Positions 23,216-29,154 of a stretch of DNA of 33,689 bases are shown here, one piece after another. A program made the position numbers and the translations under genes. This stretch comes from a virus: IMG/VR virus record IMGVR_UViG_3300043570_000563, positions 1 to 33,689 of that record; one strand, 5' to 3'. Each line of letters begins with the position of its first letter. Positions within the stretch are counted from its first letter, which is position 1. Below the pieces are notes generated by a model. It ran no database searches. It saw nothing but the letters and a program-made list of their open reading frames with translations, and was not told where the DNA came from.

Positions 23216-23302
23216 GATGCGAAGTCATGAGCGCATCGAAAAGAGACCCCACCCCTCCTGCCGCCGTTTCTTTTTTTGGGTGGCTTTTTTGGGGTGTGGG
23301 GA
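23216..23302 (+). other. Structured leader with alternative hairpins before the replication gene
   Basis: GATGCG (23216-23221) pairs with CGCATC (23232-23237). Then CCACCC (23249-23254) can pair with GGGTGG (23278-23283) directly before CTTTTTT, a terminator-like shape. The same C-rich arm (23247-23255) can instead pair with GGGGTGTGGGG (23291-23301), which would bury the ribosome-binding site of the next gene. The two pairings exclude each other. Confidence 0.5.
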
Positions 23303-24043
23303 ATGCACTATTACCAGTTCAATATTGGTGACTATCAAAGTCACACAAATCATTTAGACCCTCTTGAGGATTTGGTTTACCGCCGAATGCTTGATTGGTG
23401 TTATTTACACGAAAAACCATTGCCTTTTGAGGCTAACGAAATTGCACGAATTATTCGTATGCGTGACCATGCTTCCATTGTTAGGGATGTTTTGGTTGAG
23501 TTTTTTAGCCGACATGGTGAGGGATGGGTTTGTGATCGAGTGCTTGAAGAAATCCAGCATTACAGGCAAAAAATTGAACAAGCGTCTAGGGCTGGCAAAG
23601 CATCCGCTGAACGTAGGTCTAACGGCGGTTCAACGGGCGTTCAACTAACCAATAACCATAAACCAATAACCAATAACCATATTAAAGAATCTAAAGATTC
23701 TTTGTCGGCAGGATTGCCGACTTGCCCCCATCAGGACATTTTGAATCTTTACAAAAAGCATTTGCCGCAACTTGCCCAGCCAAGGGTATGGGATGGGGTC
23801 AGGCAGACCAACCTACGGCAAAGGTGGTTACAAGCCGCCAAACCGTCATTATTTAGCCCACAGGGGTATGCAAATCAAGCCGATGGACTGGCATGGTGGG
23901 ATTCCTTTTTTGCCTACATTGCTAACGATACCAAGCTGGCGCAGGGGTTTGAAACAAAGGATAGGACATGGCGACCTGATCTTGTGTGGATTGTGAATGC
24001 AACCAATTTCGCCAAAATAATTGATGGGAAATATCAAAAATGA
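23303..24043 (+). CDS. DUF1376/YdaU-like replication protein
   Basis: A 246-residue protein. Residues 1-90 (MHYYQFNIGDYQSHTNHL, LEDLVYRRMLDW, EKPLPF, GWVCDRVLEE) are the DUF1376 pattern found in phage replication-initiator-like proteins. A linker at about residues 105-140 separates it from a Trp-rich C-terminal domain (LRQRWLQA, WWDSFFAYI, TWRPDLVWI). I chose ATG 23303 with a GGGGA site over an upstream start coded by G-rich leader. The linker DNA contains tandem iterons and two hairpins, so the gene probably carries the origin, as lambda O does. The biochemical role is inferred. Confidence 0.8.
   Translation: MHYYQFNIGDYQSHTNHLDPLEDLVYRRMLDWCYLHEKPLPFEANEIARIIRMRDHASIVRDVLVEFFSRHGEGWVCDRVLEEIQHYRQKIEQASRAGKASAERRSNGGSTGVQLTNNHKPITNNHIKESKDSLSAGLPTCPHQDILNLYKKHLPQLAQPRVWDGVRQTNLRQRWLQAAKPSLFSPQGYANQADGLAWWDSFFAYIANDTKLAQGFETKDRTWRPDLVWIVNATNFAKIIDGKYQK
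23647..23721. other. Candidate replication origin: five 7-base iterons and two perfect hairpins
   Basis: Five tandem heptamers of AACCAAT or AACCATA fill 23647-23681. They are followed by AAAGAATC-TAAA-GATTCTTT (23684-23703) and GTCGGCA-GGAT-TGCCGAC (23704-23721), both perfect. The cluster sits in the linker-coding part of the DUF1376 gene, like the iterons inside lambda O. Confidence 0.65.
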
Positions 24044-24270
24044 GTTTTGCAAAACCAAATGTGCCAAAAGAAAATACTTTTGATGATGTGCAGCGACTGA
24101 TGTGCAGTGTGCCTAGCTGTCCTAAACGCTGGTCAGTTCACATGGAAGGCCAGCGCCCAATGTGTAGCGAACACCAGTGGGGCGACAAGAAGCCAGCAAC
24201 CAAGCGAGACATTGCTGTTCTGCTGCCCCACCCGCCTGTCAAGCATTGGCAAGATGACGAGGCGTTTTGA
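24040..24270 (+). CDS. Small zinc-finger-like protein
   Basis: A 76-residue protein. Cys22 and Cys27 (MCSVPSCPKRW) with Cys42 and His45 (MCSEHQW) form a probable zinc ribbon. The rest is polar. The ATG overlaps the preceding TGA (ATGA), so it is coupled to the replication protein. A role in replication or transcription is possible but unsupported. Confidence 0.72.
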   Translation: MSFAKPNVPKENTFDDVQRLMCSVPSCPKRWSVHMEGQRPMCSEHQWGDKKPATKRDIAVLLPHPPVKHWQDDEAF

Positions 24271-24530
24271 TGACCTACGAACACGCCAAAATCATATTGG
24301 ATCGGGTGCGGGATGGCATTGCCTACCCAAATCACACAATTCAAAAAGCATTAGAAATGACGGGTGACATTGATGGACACATCAAAGGAATGGATGAGGG
24401 AATGCGAAGCGAGGGAGTGGATCAAGCGTTACCGCACCAAAGTTTTGGAGGAGGGGAGGTTGGAAGCCTTGGAATGGTGGCAAAAGACCTTATCCAGCAT
24501 AGCAAAAAGGCGTGGACAAGCCGCCGCTGA
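24270..24530 (+). CDS. Small early protein; C-terminal half overlaps next gene
   Basis: An 86-residue protein beginning MTYEHAKIILDRVRDGIAYP with the motif HTIQKALEMTGDID, a pattern I recall from many phages as a product of about 40-50 residues. I chose ATG 24270, which overlaps the previous TGA, over a TTG one codon earlier. The last 45 residues are read from the same bases as the following gene in another frame and look low in information, so they may be a run-on past a lost stop. Confidence 0.65.
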   Translation: MTYEHAKIILDRVRDGIAYPNHTIQKALEMTGDIDGHIKGMDEGMRSEGVDQALPHQSFGGGEVGSLGMVAKDLIQHSKKAWTSRR

Positions 24531-24567
24531 CCGACTACGAAACGACATGAACAGGCTAAAAAAATGA
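24394..24567 (+). CDS. Small helical basic protein
   Basis: A 57-residue protein beginning MRECEAREWIKRYRTKVLEE with RRGQAAADRLRNDMNRL at the end, a pattern common in phage early regions near replication genes. AAAGGA lies just upstream of ATG 24394; an in-frame GTG at 24364 is possible but has no such site. Its stop overlaps the next ATG. Function unknown. Confidence 0.68.
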   Translation: MRECEAREWIKRYRTKVLEEGRLEALEWWQKTLSSIAKRRGQAAADRLRNDMNRLKK

Positions 24568-24830
24568 GATATGCCGCCCGAGTGGATGCAAACCAAGATG
24601 CCATAGTGACCACCTTACGAGCCGCTGGCGCTTATGTTTGGATCATTGGGTTGCCAGTTGACCTTTTGGTTGGCTACAAGAATCACACGTTCTTGGTGGA
24701 AATCAAAAGCACATCTAAAAAGCGTTTAACAGCCCTACAAACCGACTTTTTCCAAAATTGGTGCGGAGGTACGTTGGCAAGGATTGACAGCCCTGATGGG
24801 GCTTTAAGAATGATTGGAGTATTGAAATGA
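24564..24830 (+). CDS. VRR-NUC-like PD-(D/E)XK nuclease
   Basis: An 88-residue protein. Gln11, Asp33 (GLPVDLLVG), Glu46 and Lys48 (FLVEIKS) give the compact D-(E)xK signature of VRR-NUC and Holliday-junction-resolvase-like enzymes, at the usual short domain length. It may cleave branched DNA made by recombination and replication before packaging. It is coupled on both sides by ATGA overlaps. Confidence 0.78.
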   Translation: MRYAARVDANQDAIVTTLRAAGAYVWIIGLPVDLLVGYKNHTFLVEIKSTSKKRLTALQTDFFQNWCGGTLARIDSPDGALRMIGVLK

Positions 24831-25078
24831 TACATAAAGCCTTGATAAAACAACTTGAAGATACCTGCCTTGGGCTTGATCCTGTTGACCCATTGCGCTT
24901 GCTGGTTGACGATGTGATTGCGGCCTTGGCACAAACAGAGCGCACATGGGTGGGGCTGACGAACGATGAGTTAACAGATTTGTTCTACAACACAAATTTA
25001 GGTCAACAGAGTGCTGTTGCTCAAGCCATTGCCTTGCTCAAGCAAAAGAACGGCTTTGCCGAGGAAAAAAACACATGA
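24827..25078 (+). CDS. Small hypothetical protein
   Basis: An 83-residue acidic, helical protein with RTWVGLTNDELTDLFYN in the middle, a phrase seen in hypothetical proteins of many phages. Start and stop both lie in ATGA overlaps. No catalytic or binding motif is visible, and I do not assign a role. Confidence 0.7.
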   Translation: MIHKALIKQLEDTCLGLDPVDPLRLLVDDVIAALAQTERTWVGLTNDELTDLFYNTNLGQQSAVAQAIALLKQKNGFAEEKNT

Positions 25079-25404
25079 AGCCCGAAGAAGCCGCCCAAGC
25101 CATACGAGACAAAGCATCTGCTTATGGCGAAGCCAAAGCCCAACGGGTTTATCTTGATGAATTCCGCAAGTCTAAAAAAGCCCTTTTGATGAAAGATGCC
25201 TTGTCGATGGGGTTTGAAGCCGCAAACGCCCAAGAACGGGAAGCCTATGCCGACCCCGAATATCATCAATTGCTTAAAGGGCTGGCAGAAGCCATCCACC
25301 AAGAGGAAACCCTTAAATGGCAAATTGAGGCGGCAAGGCTTGATATTGAGATTTGGCGCACAAGGGAAGCCACAAACAGGGTGCAAGACAAGGCGCACCA
25401 ATGA
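25075..25404 (+). CDS. Small helical hypothetical protein
   Basis: A 109-residue protein, mostly charged helix, with an N-terminal EEAAQAIRDKASAYGEAKA and the C-terminal LKWQIEAARLDIEIWRT coil, typical of recurrent small phage proteins of unknown role. It overlaps the genes before and after by four bases each. Confidence 0.72.
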   Translation: MKPEEAAQAIRDKASAYGEAKAQRVYLDEFRKSKKALLMKDALSMGFEAANAQEREAYADPEYHQLLKGLAEAIHQEETLKWQIEAARLDIEIWRTREATNRVQDKAHQ

Positions 25405-25586
25405 AATGCCCCGAATGCGGAACATGGACAATTGTCAAAGAAACGAGAATATCCACAGGCAACACACGCAGAAGGCGCTTGGAATGTGCCAATATGCACA
25501 GATTTTCCACATTGGAGACCATAGTTGATCGAAAAACATTCATACGTCAGAAGCAAAAAGCTGTTGAAACTGGTGGCGGGGCTTGA
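25401..25586 (+). CDS. NrdR-like zinc-ribbon protein
   Basis: A 61-residue protein: MKCPECGTWTIVKETR, then RRRRLECANMHRFSTLE. This matches the zinc ribbon of the nucleotide-reductase repressor NrdR (CPxCG, RRRxC, RFxTxE), with Cys3, Cys6, Cys29 and His33 where NrdR has a fourth Cys. The ATP-cone domain of NrdR is absent. It might bind DNA or compete with host NrdR. ATG 25401 overlaps the previous stop (ATGA), which is why I prefer it to a longer start. Confidence 0.72.
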   Translation: MKCPECGTWTIVKETRISTGNTRRRRLECANMHRFSTLETIVDRKTFIRQKQKAVETGGGA

Positions 25587-25860
25587 TTGCCAAGCCTGCG
25601 GGTCAGGGCATATGGTGCAGGCAGCGCACACCAATTGGGGCGGCGGCAAGGGGCGGGGCATCAAAGCTGATGACAACCTAGTGGCGGCGCTGTGCCTCAA
25701 ATGCCATTATGAGATTGACCAAGGCAATACCTTGTCCAAAGAGGAACGACAGGAAAAGTGGCGGCTGGCGCATTTGCGGACTGTGAATGCTTTGGCTGAG
25801 TGTTGGCCTGCTGATGTGCCTGTGCCTACAATGGACAGCACGGGTGCAGTTGCCAATTAA
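25525..25860 (+). CDS. HNH-type nuclease-like protein (DUF1364/YbcO-like)
   Basis: A 111-residue protein. Cys22 and Cys25 (CQACG), His35 (QAAHTNW), the GKGRGIKADDNLVAALC stretch and Cys57, Cys60, His61 (CLKCHYEID) match the zinc-bound DUF1364/YbcO nuclease pattern of lambda nin-region proteins. The start is TTG 25525 with GGAG seven bases ahead, so it overlaps the zinc-ribbon gene by 62 bases. It precedes a strong terminator. A role in recombination or DNA processing is likely. Confidence 0.78.
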   Translation: MIEKHSYVRSKKLLKLVAGLDCQACGSGHMVQAAHTNWGGGKGRGIKADDNLVAALCLKCHYEIDQGNTLSKEERQEKWRLAHLRTVNALAECWPADVPVPTMDSTGAVAN

Positions 25861-25866
25861 CCCGTT

Positions 25867-25893
25867 GGGGGGTTTAACAGCCCCCCTTTTTTT
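25867..25893 (+). terminator. Rho-independent terminator of the rightward early operon
   Basis: GGGGGG (25867-25872) pairs with CCCCCC (25881-25886) around an 8-base loop, followed by seven T (25887-25893). This ends the run from the Cro-like gene to the HNH gene. Confidence 0.9.
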
Positions 25894-25895
25894 GA

Positions 25896-25901
25896 TATAG
25901 T
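25896..25901 (+). promoter_or_regulatory. Candidate promoter (-10) for the next gene set, possibly leaderless
   Basis: TATAGT lies 6 bases before ATG 25908, directly after the terminator; TTTAAC at 25873-25878 is 17 bases upstream as a weak -35. No ribosome-binding site precedes this ATG, again consistent with a leaderless message as at the Cro-like gene. Confidence 0.45.
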
Positions 25902-25907
25902 GGGTTT

Positions 25908-26270
25908 ATGAACGAAGAAGTTTCAGAATTTGTTGCAACGCTATTCCATGCGGGAACGATCACGCATTTTCAGCATTTGCAGACCACTGAATACGCTACG
26001 CATAAGGCTTTGGGCAAGTTTTACCCCAAGATTGTTGACTTAGCTGACCAGTTGGCAGAGAGTTACCAAGGGCGGTACGACACACGCATGAAGCAATTTC
26101 CTGATGAATTGCATCAGCCAAAAGAAAAGCCGCATGAGTACTTGACGCAATTGAAAGAATTTGTGCAAGAAGCCCGAGCAGAAATCCCCCAAGACACAGA
26201 ACTGCAAAACATCGTGGATGAAATTGCTGATCTGATCAATTCAACCTTGTATCTTTTGACCCTCAAATAG
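25908..26270 (+). CDS. DUF5856-like helical protein
   Basis: A 120-residue all-helical protein. The stretches SEFVATLFHAGTITHFQHLQT, HKALGKFYPKIVDLADQLAES and NIVDEIADLINSTLYLL match a phage family I recall as DUF5856, with a ferritin- or Dps-like helix-bundle look and His/Glu residues placed along the helices. Metal binding is possible but not shown. It is the first gene after the terminator. Confidence 0.75.
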   Translation: MNEEVSEFVATLFHAGTITHFQHLQTTEYATHKALGKFYPKIVDLADQLAESYQGRYDTRMKQFPDELHQPKEKPHEYLTQLKEFVQEARAEIPQDTELQNIVDEIADLINSTLYLLTLK

Positions 26271-26279
26271 GAGTAAATC

Positions 26280-26486
26280 ATGGCAAATATGATGAAAAAC
26301 GAGCCCAAGGGCTACGGCACTAAAGTTTCTATGGCTGGCAACCCTGCCCCCGAAATGAAAACCAAAGGAAGCGTTAAAAACAACATTCCTAAAGCCATAA
26401 CCAACATGGTTGGCGCTGACAAAAAATTTGATGGTGGAAAAACCAGCGGTGTGGCGTATGTCCATGACCGCAAGTGCTATCAATAA
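26280..26486 (+). CDS. Small Lys-rich protein
   Basis: A 68-residue basic protein ending KFDGGKTSGVAYVHDRKCYQ, a conserved tail I recall in several phage proteins. It is rich in Lys, Gly and Asn and likely flexible. An AGGAG site precedes ATG 26280. It is one of four small Lys-rich proteins in this region. Function unknown. Confidence 0.68.
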   Translation: MANMMKNEPKGYGTKVSMAGNPAPEMKTKGSVKNNIPKAITNMVGADKKFDGGKTSGVAYVHDRKCYQ

Positions 26487-26498
26487 AGCGTAAACCCA

Positions 26499-26516
26499 TG
26501 CCGAGGCTAGTCGGCA
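26499..26516 (+). other. Hairpin between small genes
   Basis: TGCCGA (26499-26504) pairs perfectly with TCGGCA (26511-26516) around GGCTAG. No T run follows directly, so it is more likely an RNA-processing or stability element than a terminator. Confidence 0.45.
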
Positions 26517-26550
26517 GGGCTTACTGACCAAACAAAAAAAGGAGTTTTGA

Positions 26551-26775
26551 ATGGCTGATGAACATTCTAATTGCGGCGGCTGTCGGTATTTCCGCAATAT
26601 GCAGATCATGGGCGTTTGCCGCCTGTATCCACAACAGCAAAACAAGCACGAATCGGATTGGTGCGGTCAGCATGAGGCCAAGGCGGTCAAGATGCGGCCC
26701 GTGTATGACATAACCACCGACCAGACCACCGAAGCGCCCCAAAAGCGAAAATATGTGAGGAAAGCAAATGCTTAA
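26551..26775 (+). CDS. Small Cys-rich zinc-binding-like protein
   Basis: A 74-residue protein with four Cys in CGGCRYF, GVCRLYP and DWCGQH, a pattern seen in phage proteins resembling high-potential iron-sulfur or zinc sites. The C-terminus is basic (KRKYVRKANA). AAAGGAG precedes the ATG. It overlaps the GroES-like gene by 8 bases. Function unknown. Confidence 0.72.
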   Translation: MADEHSNCGGCRYFRNMQIMGVCRLYPQQQNKHESDWCGQHEAKAVKMRPVYDITTDQTTEAPQKRKYVRKANA

Positions 26776-27025
26776 ACCTCTGCGTGACCGTGTGGTGGTC
26801 AAACCACTGACCCGCAATTTGTCGGACATCATCTACGTCAACAACAAAGAGCCTTTCAACGAAGGCACAATTGTGGCGATTGGGCCAATGGTTAGAGACT
26901 GCAAAGTTGGCGACTTCATCAAGTATGGGAATGGGGATTACCTTAACTGGCCCGTTCACCGTATTGATGACCAAGACTATCAAATCATTCAAGAAGCGGA
27001 CATTTGCGCCGTAGTGGAGGCTTAA
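26768..27025 (+). CDS. GroES-like co-chaperonin
   Basis: An 85-residue protein. The N-terminus LKPLRDRVVVKPL matches GroES (xRPLHDRVxVK), GTIVAIGP matches GEVLAVG, KVGDFIKYGNG matches KVGDxVIF, and the end QIIQEADICAVVEA matches the GroES ending xxMSESDILAIVEA. SDIIYV lies where the GroEL-binding mobile loop has IVL. The roof hairpin of bacterial GroES appears missing (VAIGP runs almost straight into KVGD). No GroEL is encoded, so it probably works with the host chaperonin on the coat or another virion protein, as T4 gp31 does. Confidence 0.85.
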   Translation: MLKPLRDRVVVKPLTRNLSDIIYVNNKEPFNEGTIVAIGPMVRDCKVGDFIKYGNGDYLNWPVHRIDDQDYQIIQEADICAVVEA

Positions 27026-27027
27026 AA

Positions 27028-27192
27028 ATGGCAAAACAAGGGCTTTACGCCAACATTCACGCTAAACAAGAACGTATTGAACGCCAAAAGGCTGCGGGTA
27101 AAACGCCCGAGCGCATGAGAACGCCTGGCACTAAGGGCGCACCTACTGCCGAGGCATTCAAACAATCAGCCAAGACAGCAAAGAAGAAATAA
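27028..27192 (+). CDS. Small basic protein
   Basis: A 54-residue Lys/Ala-rich protein beginning MAKQGLYANIHAKQERIERQ and ending AFKQSAKTAKKK. The pattern GTKGAPTAEAFKQSAKTAK is recurrent in small phage proteins. ATG 27028 follows the GroES stop by two bases; an alternative start at 27004 lies inside the GroES gene. Nucleic-acid binding is likely from charge, but this is inference. Confidence 0.72.
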   Translation: MAKQGLYANIHAKQERIERQKAAGKTPERMRTPGTKGAPTAEAFKQSAKTAKKK

Positions 27193-27194
27193 TC

Positions 27195-27473
27195 ATGGCA
27201 ACAAAAAAGCACGACAAGCCCATTCCCCACAAGACCACGGGCAAGGGAAAAACCTACAACCCCACCGAAAAAGGTGCGGGAATGACCGCCAAGGGTCGTG
27301 CCGAATACAACGCAAAGAACAATTCAAACCTAAAGCCGCCAGCGCCAAACCCCAAAACCAAAGCCGATGCTGGCAGAAAAGCATCGTTTTGCGCTAGGAT
27401 GGAGGGGGTGGTAAAACACTCGAAAGGCCCAGCGGAACGGGCAAAGGCCAGTCTAAAAAACTGGAATTGTTAA
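27195..27473 (+). CDS. Small basic protein, DUF6321-like
   Basis: A 92-residue Lys-rich protein. GAGMTAKGRAEYNAKNNSN, LKPPAP, RKASFCARMEGV and the final SLKNWNC match a family I recall as DUF6321, common in environmental phages. It starts two bases after the preceding stop. Highly charged and likely a DNA- or RNA-associated accessory protein; role unknown. Confidence 0.75.
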   Translation: MATKKHDKPIPHKTTGKGKTYNPTEKGAGMTAKGRAEYNAKNNSNLKPPAPNPKTKADAGRKASFCARMEGVVKHSKGPAERAKASLKNWNC

Positions 27474-27503
27474 ATCCCTTTTGGAAAAAATAAAGGAAAT
27501 ATC

Positions 27504-28085
27504 ATGGCAAATTCAATCGCAACAGGCGTAGCTTACGCAGACCCCGAGTTTGTATCAGTACAGGTAGGCAATTCAGCCGTTCCCGTAGCTGTTACATCAA
27601 GCGGCATCATCAACGGCGCTTATGCCACAACCAGCGCCACCAGTGGCGACACCCGACTGACATATCAGCGTCTGACATTTAGTAGCACTGGAAGCGGCGA
27701 AACCATCCGAGCATTCAGCGTGGTTACTGGCGCTGGCGCTGCTACTGGTGGAACAATCAATGGCGCACACGTTAGCTTGAGCGTAAATGGTGCTGGCACT
27801 ATTTCTGGTGCTGGTAATGCTTTGCGGGCTACATTGGGCGGTACATCGACAAACCCAGGCGGTACATTGGCGGCAATTCAAGCTGATTCAAACTTTGCTA
27901 CTGGCGGCACTTGGACAAACGCATCGTTTATCCGATTCACCAACAGCGGTTCGGGCACGGTTGCCAATCTGTTTAACATTCCCGCAGCTTTGTTTGTAAC
28001 AAGCACTGCCTCTATTGCTAAGACTTTAAGAGTTGTAGCTTCAGATGGCACACCTTACTACATCATGTGTTCAAGTGCGGCATAA
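27504..28085 (+). CDS. Structural-looking beta-rich protein outside the virion cluster
   Basis: A 193-residue Ala/Gly/Ser/Thr-rich protein with very few charged residues, a style like the head-associated and fibre proteins of this phage. Repeated short beta stretches (GTINGAHVSLSVNGAGTISG) suggest a virion surface or decoration role. AAAGGAAA precedes ATG 27504. It lies among small early or middle genes, far from the other virion genes. No family recognised. Confidence 0.68.
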   Translation: MANSIATGVAYADPEFVSVQVGNSAVPVAVTSSGIINGAYATTSATSGDTRLTYQRLTFSSTGSGETIRAFSVVTGAGAATGGTINGAHVSLSVNGAGTISGAGNALRATLGGTSTNPGGTLAAIQADSNFATGGTWTNASFIRFTNSGSGTVANLFNIPAALFVTSTASIAKTLRVVASDGTPYYIMCSSAA

Positions 28086-28247
28086 ATGTTAAAGCATCCC
28101 GACCCCGAAATACAACTTTTGGTTGAGATGCTGGAAAGCCAGCGGGACAATGCGATGGCGCAGGCCGCTGGTCTTTTTAGGGAAAACACCGAGTTAAAGC
28201 AAAAGTTAGCAGAATATGACAACAGAACAGATAACAGCGAGAATTGA
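28086..28247 (+). CDS. 53-residue coiled-coil protein
   Basis: Beginning at ATG 28086 the gap codes for MLKHPDPEIQLLVEMLESQR and a further helical, heptad-like stretch (FRENTELKQKLAEY). It starts right after the preceding stop and overlaps the next gene by 32 bases. No ribosome-binding site is obvious, so coupled translation is assumed. Function unknown. Confidence 0.55.
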   Translation: MLKHPDPEIQLLVEMLESQRDNAMAQAAGLFRENTELKQKLAEYDNRTDNSEN

Positions 28248-28395
28248 AGAATTGCGTAATACCGCTAAACAGCATGAAGCCGTGTTGTTACAGATTAGCG
28301 GTGCGATTCAAGAACTGCAAAACTGGTTGGCCCAAGAATCCAAGGAGAAGGCAAATGCCCCTGATCAAATCGATGACACCCAAGGCAATGAGTAA
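28216..28395 (+). CDS. 59-residue helical protein
   Basis: From ATG 28216 the frame codes for MTTEQITARIEELRNTAKQH, a Leu-zipper-like helix with Gln/Leu repeats, and an acidic end. Upstream and downstream genes overlap it in other frames by 32 and 41 bases. The sequence resembles short helical peptides commonly placed before a basic protein of about 50 residues in phages. Function unknown. Confidence 0.58.
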   Translation: MTTEQITARIEELRNTAKQHEAVLLQISGAIQELQNWLAQESKEKANAPDQIDDTQGNE

Positions 28396-28507
28396 GAACA
28401 TCGCCAAGGAAATGGAAGCAGGCAAGCCCCAAAAGCAAGCCGTAGCTATTGCATATTCGGTAAAGCGTGAAGCTGAGAAAAAAGCCAAACAAAAGCCTAA
28501 AAAGTGA
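28355..28507 (+). CDS. 50-residue basic protein (phage MPLIKS-type)
   Basis: From ATG 28355, with AAGGAG upstream, it codes for MPLIKSMTPKAMSKNIAKEM, GKPQKQAVAIAYSVKREAEK and a Lys tail. The pattern recurs in small phage proteins of about 40-60 residues (from memory DUF6496-like). I prefer this start over a longer upstream reading frame made of shadow sequence. Its stop overlaps the next GTG (GTGA). Confidence 0.75.
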   Translation: MPLIKSMTPKAMSKNIAKEMEAGKPQKQAVAIAYSVKREAEKKAKQKPKK

Positions 28508-29154
28508 AAATAACCCAAAAAAAGGTTACAGAACTAATTCCTTATGTAAATAACAGCCGCACCCACAGCGATGAGCAAGTGGCACAAATTGCGGCAAGCA
28601 TTAAGGAATTTGGCTGGACTAACCCGATACTGGTGGATGGGCAAAACGGCATTATTGCAGGCCACGGCAGGCTGCTTGCCGCCCGTAAGTTGGGACACAA
28701 AGAAGTGCCCACCATAGAATTAGCCGACCTTACTGAAACCCAAAAGAAAGCCTACATCATTGCCGACAACAGGCTGGCGCTTAACGCTGGCTGGGACAAT
28801 GAGATGCTGACCATAGAGTTGAACGACCTATTAGCCGATGGCTTTGCGCTGGAATTGCTGGGCTTTGACCCAAATGAAATAGATAGCCTGCTAACGCCTG
28901 AGGAAGAAGAAGTAAAAGAAGTTAAGGGCAATTTGTCTGATAAGTTTTTAATTCCCCCGTTTAGCGTCTTAAATGCAAGGGAGGGCTGGTGGCAAGACCG
29001 CAAGCGCTTTTGGCTTAGTTTGGGCATTAAAAGCGAATTAGGTAGGGGCGAAGATGGTGGCGCATCGCCTGGCGGCTCAATAATGGTTGCAGGCTATGAC
29101 AAAAGCGGCAAAAGGCTAGTTGGCTTGCAAAACATAGGTAAATCAAATGGCTAA
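28504..29154 (+). CDS. ParB-like N-terminal half of a ParB/DNA-methyltransferase pair
   Basis: A 216-residue protein starting with GTG at 28504 over the previous stop. Residues 1-110 are a ParB/Srx-like domain: LIPYVNNSRTHSDEQVAQIA, GWTNPILVD, IIAGHGRLLAARKLG, AYIIADNRLAL. The following IPPFSVLNAREGWWQDRKRF is typical of the linker in fused ParB-methyltransferases. The expected enzyme domain is encoded next in another frame, with an 8-base overlap. Arg AGG and Leu TTA/CTA codons are more common here than in the virion genes. Confidence 0.82.
   Translation: MKITQKKVTELIPYVNNSRTHSDEQVAQIAASIKEFGWTNPILVDGQNGIIAGHGRLLAARKLGHKEVPTIELADLTETQKKAYIIADNRLALNAGWDNEMLTIELNDLLADGFALELLGFDPNEIDSLLTPEEEEVKEVKGNLSDKFLIPPFSVLNAREGWWQDRKRFWLSLGIKSELGRGEDGGASPGGSIMVAGYDKSGKRLVGLQNIGKSNG

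Noticed and set aside
23278-23301. G-quadruplex before the replication gene
   Set aside because: Only three runs of three or more G are present, so a standard quadruplex is not supported.
25266-25700. 144-residue minus-strand frame opposite the zinc-ribbon and HNH genes
   Set aside because: Both opposite genes have clear motifs; this frame has none.
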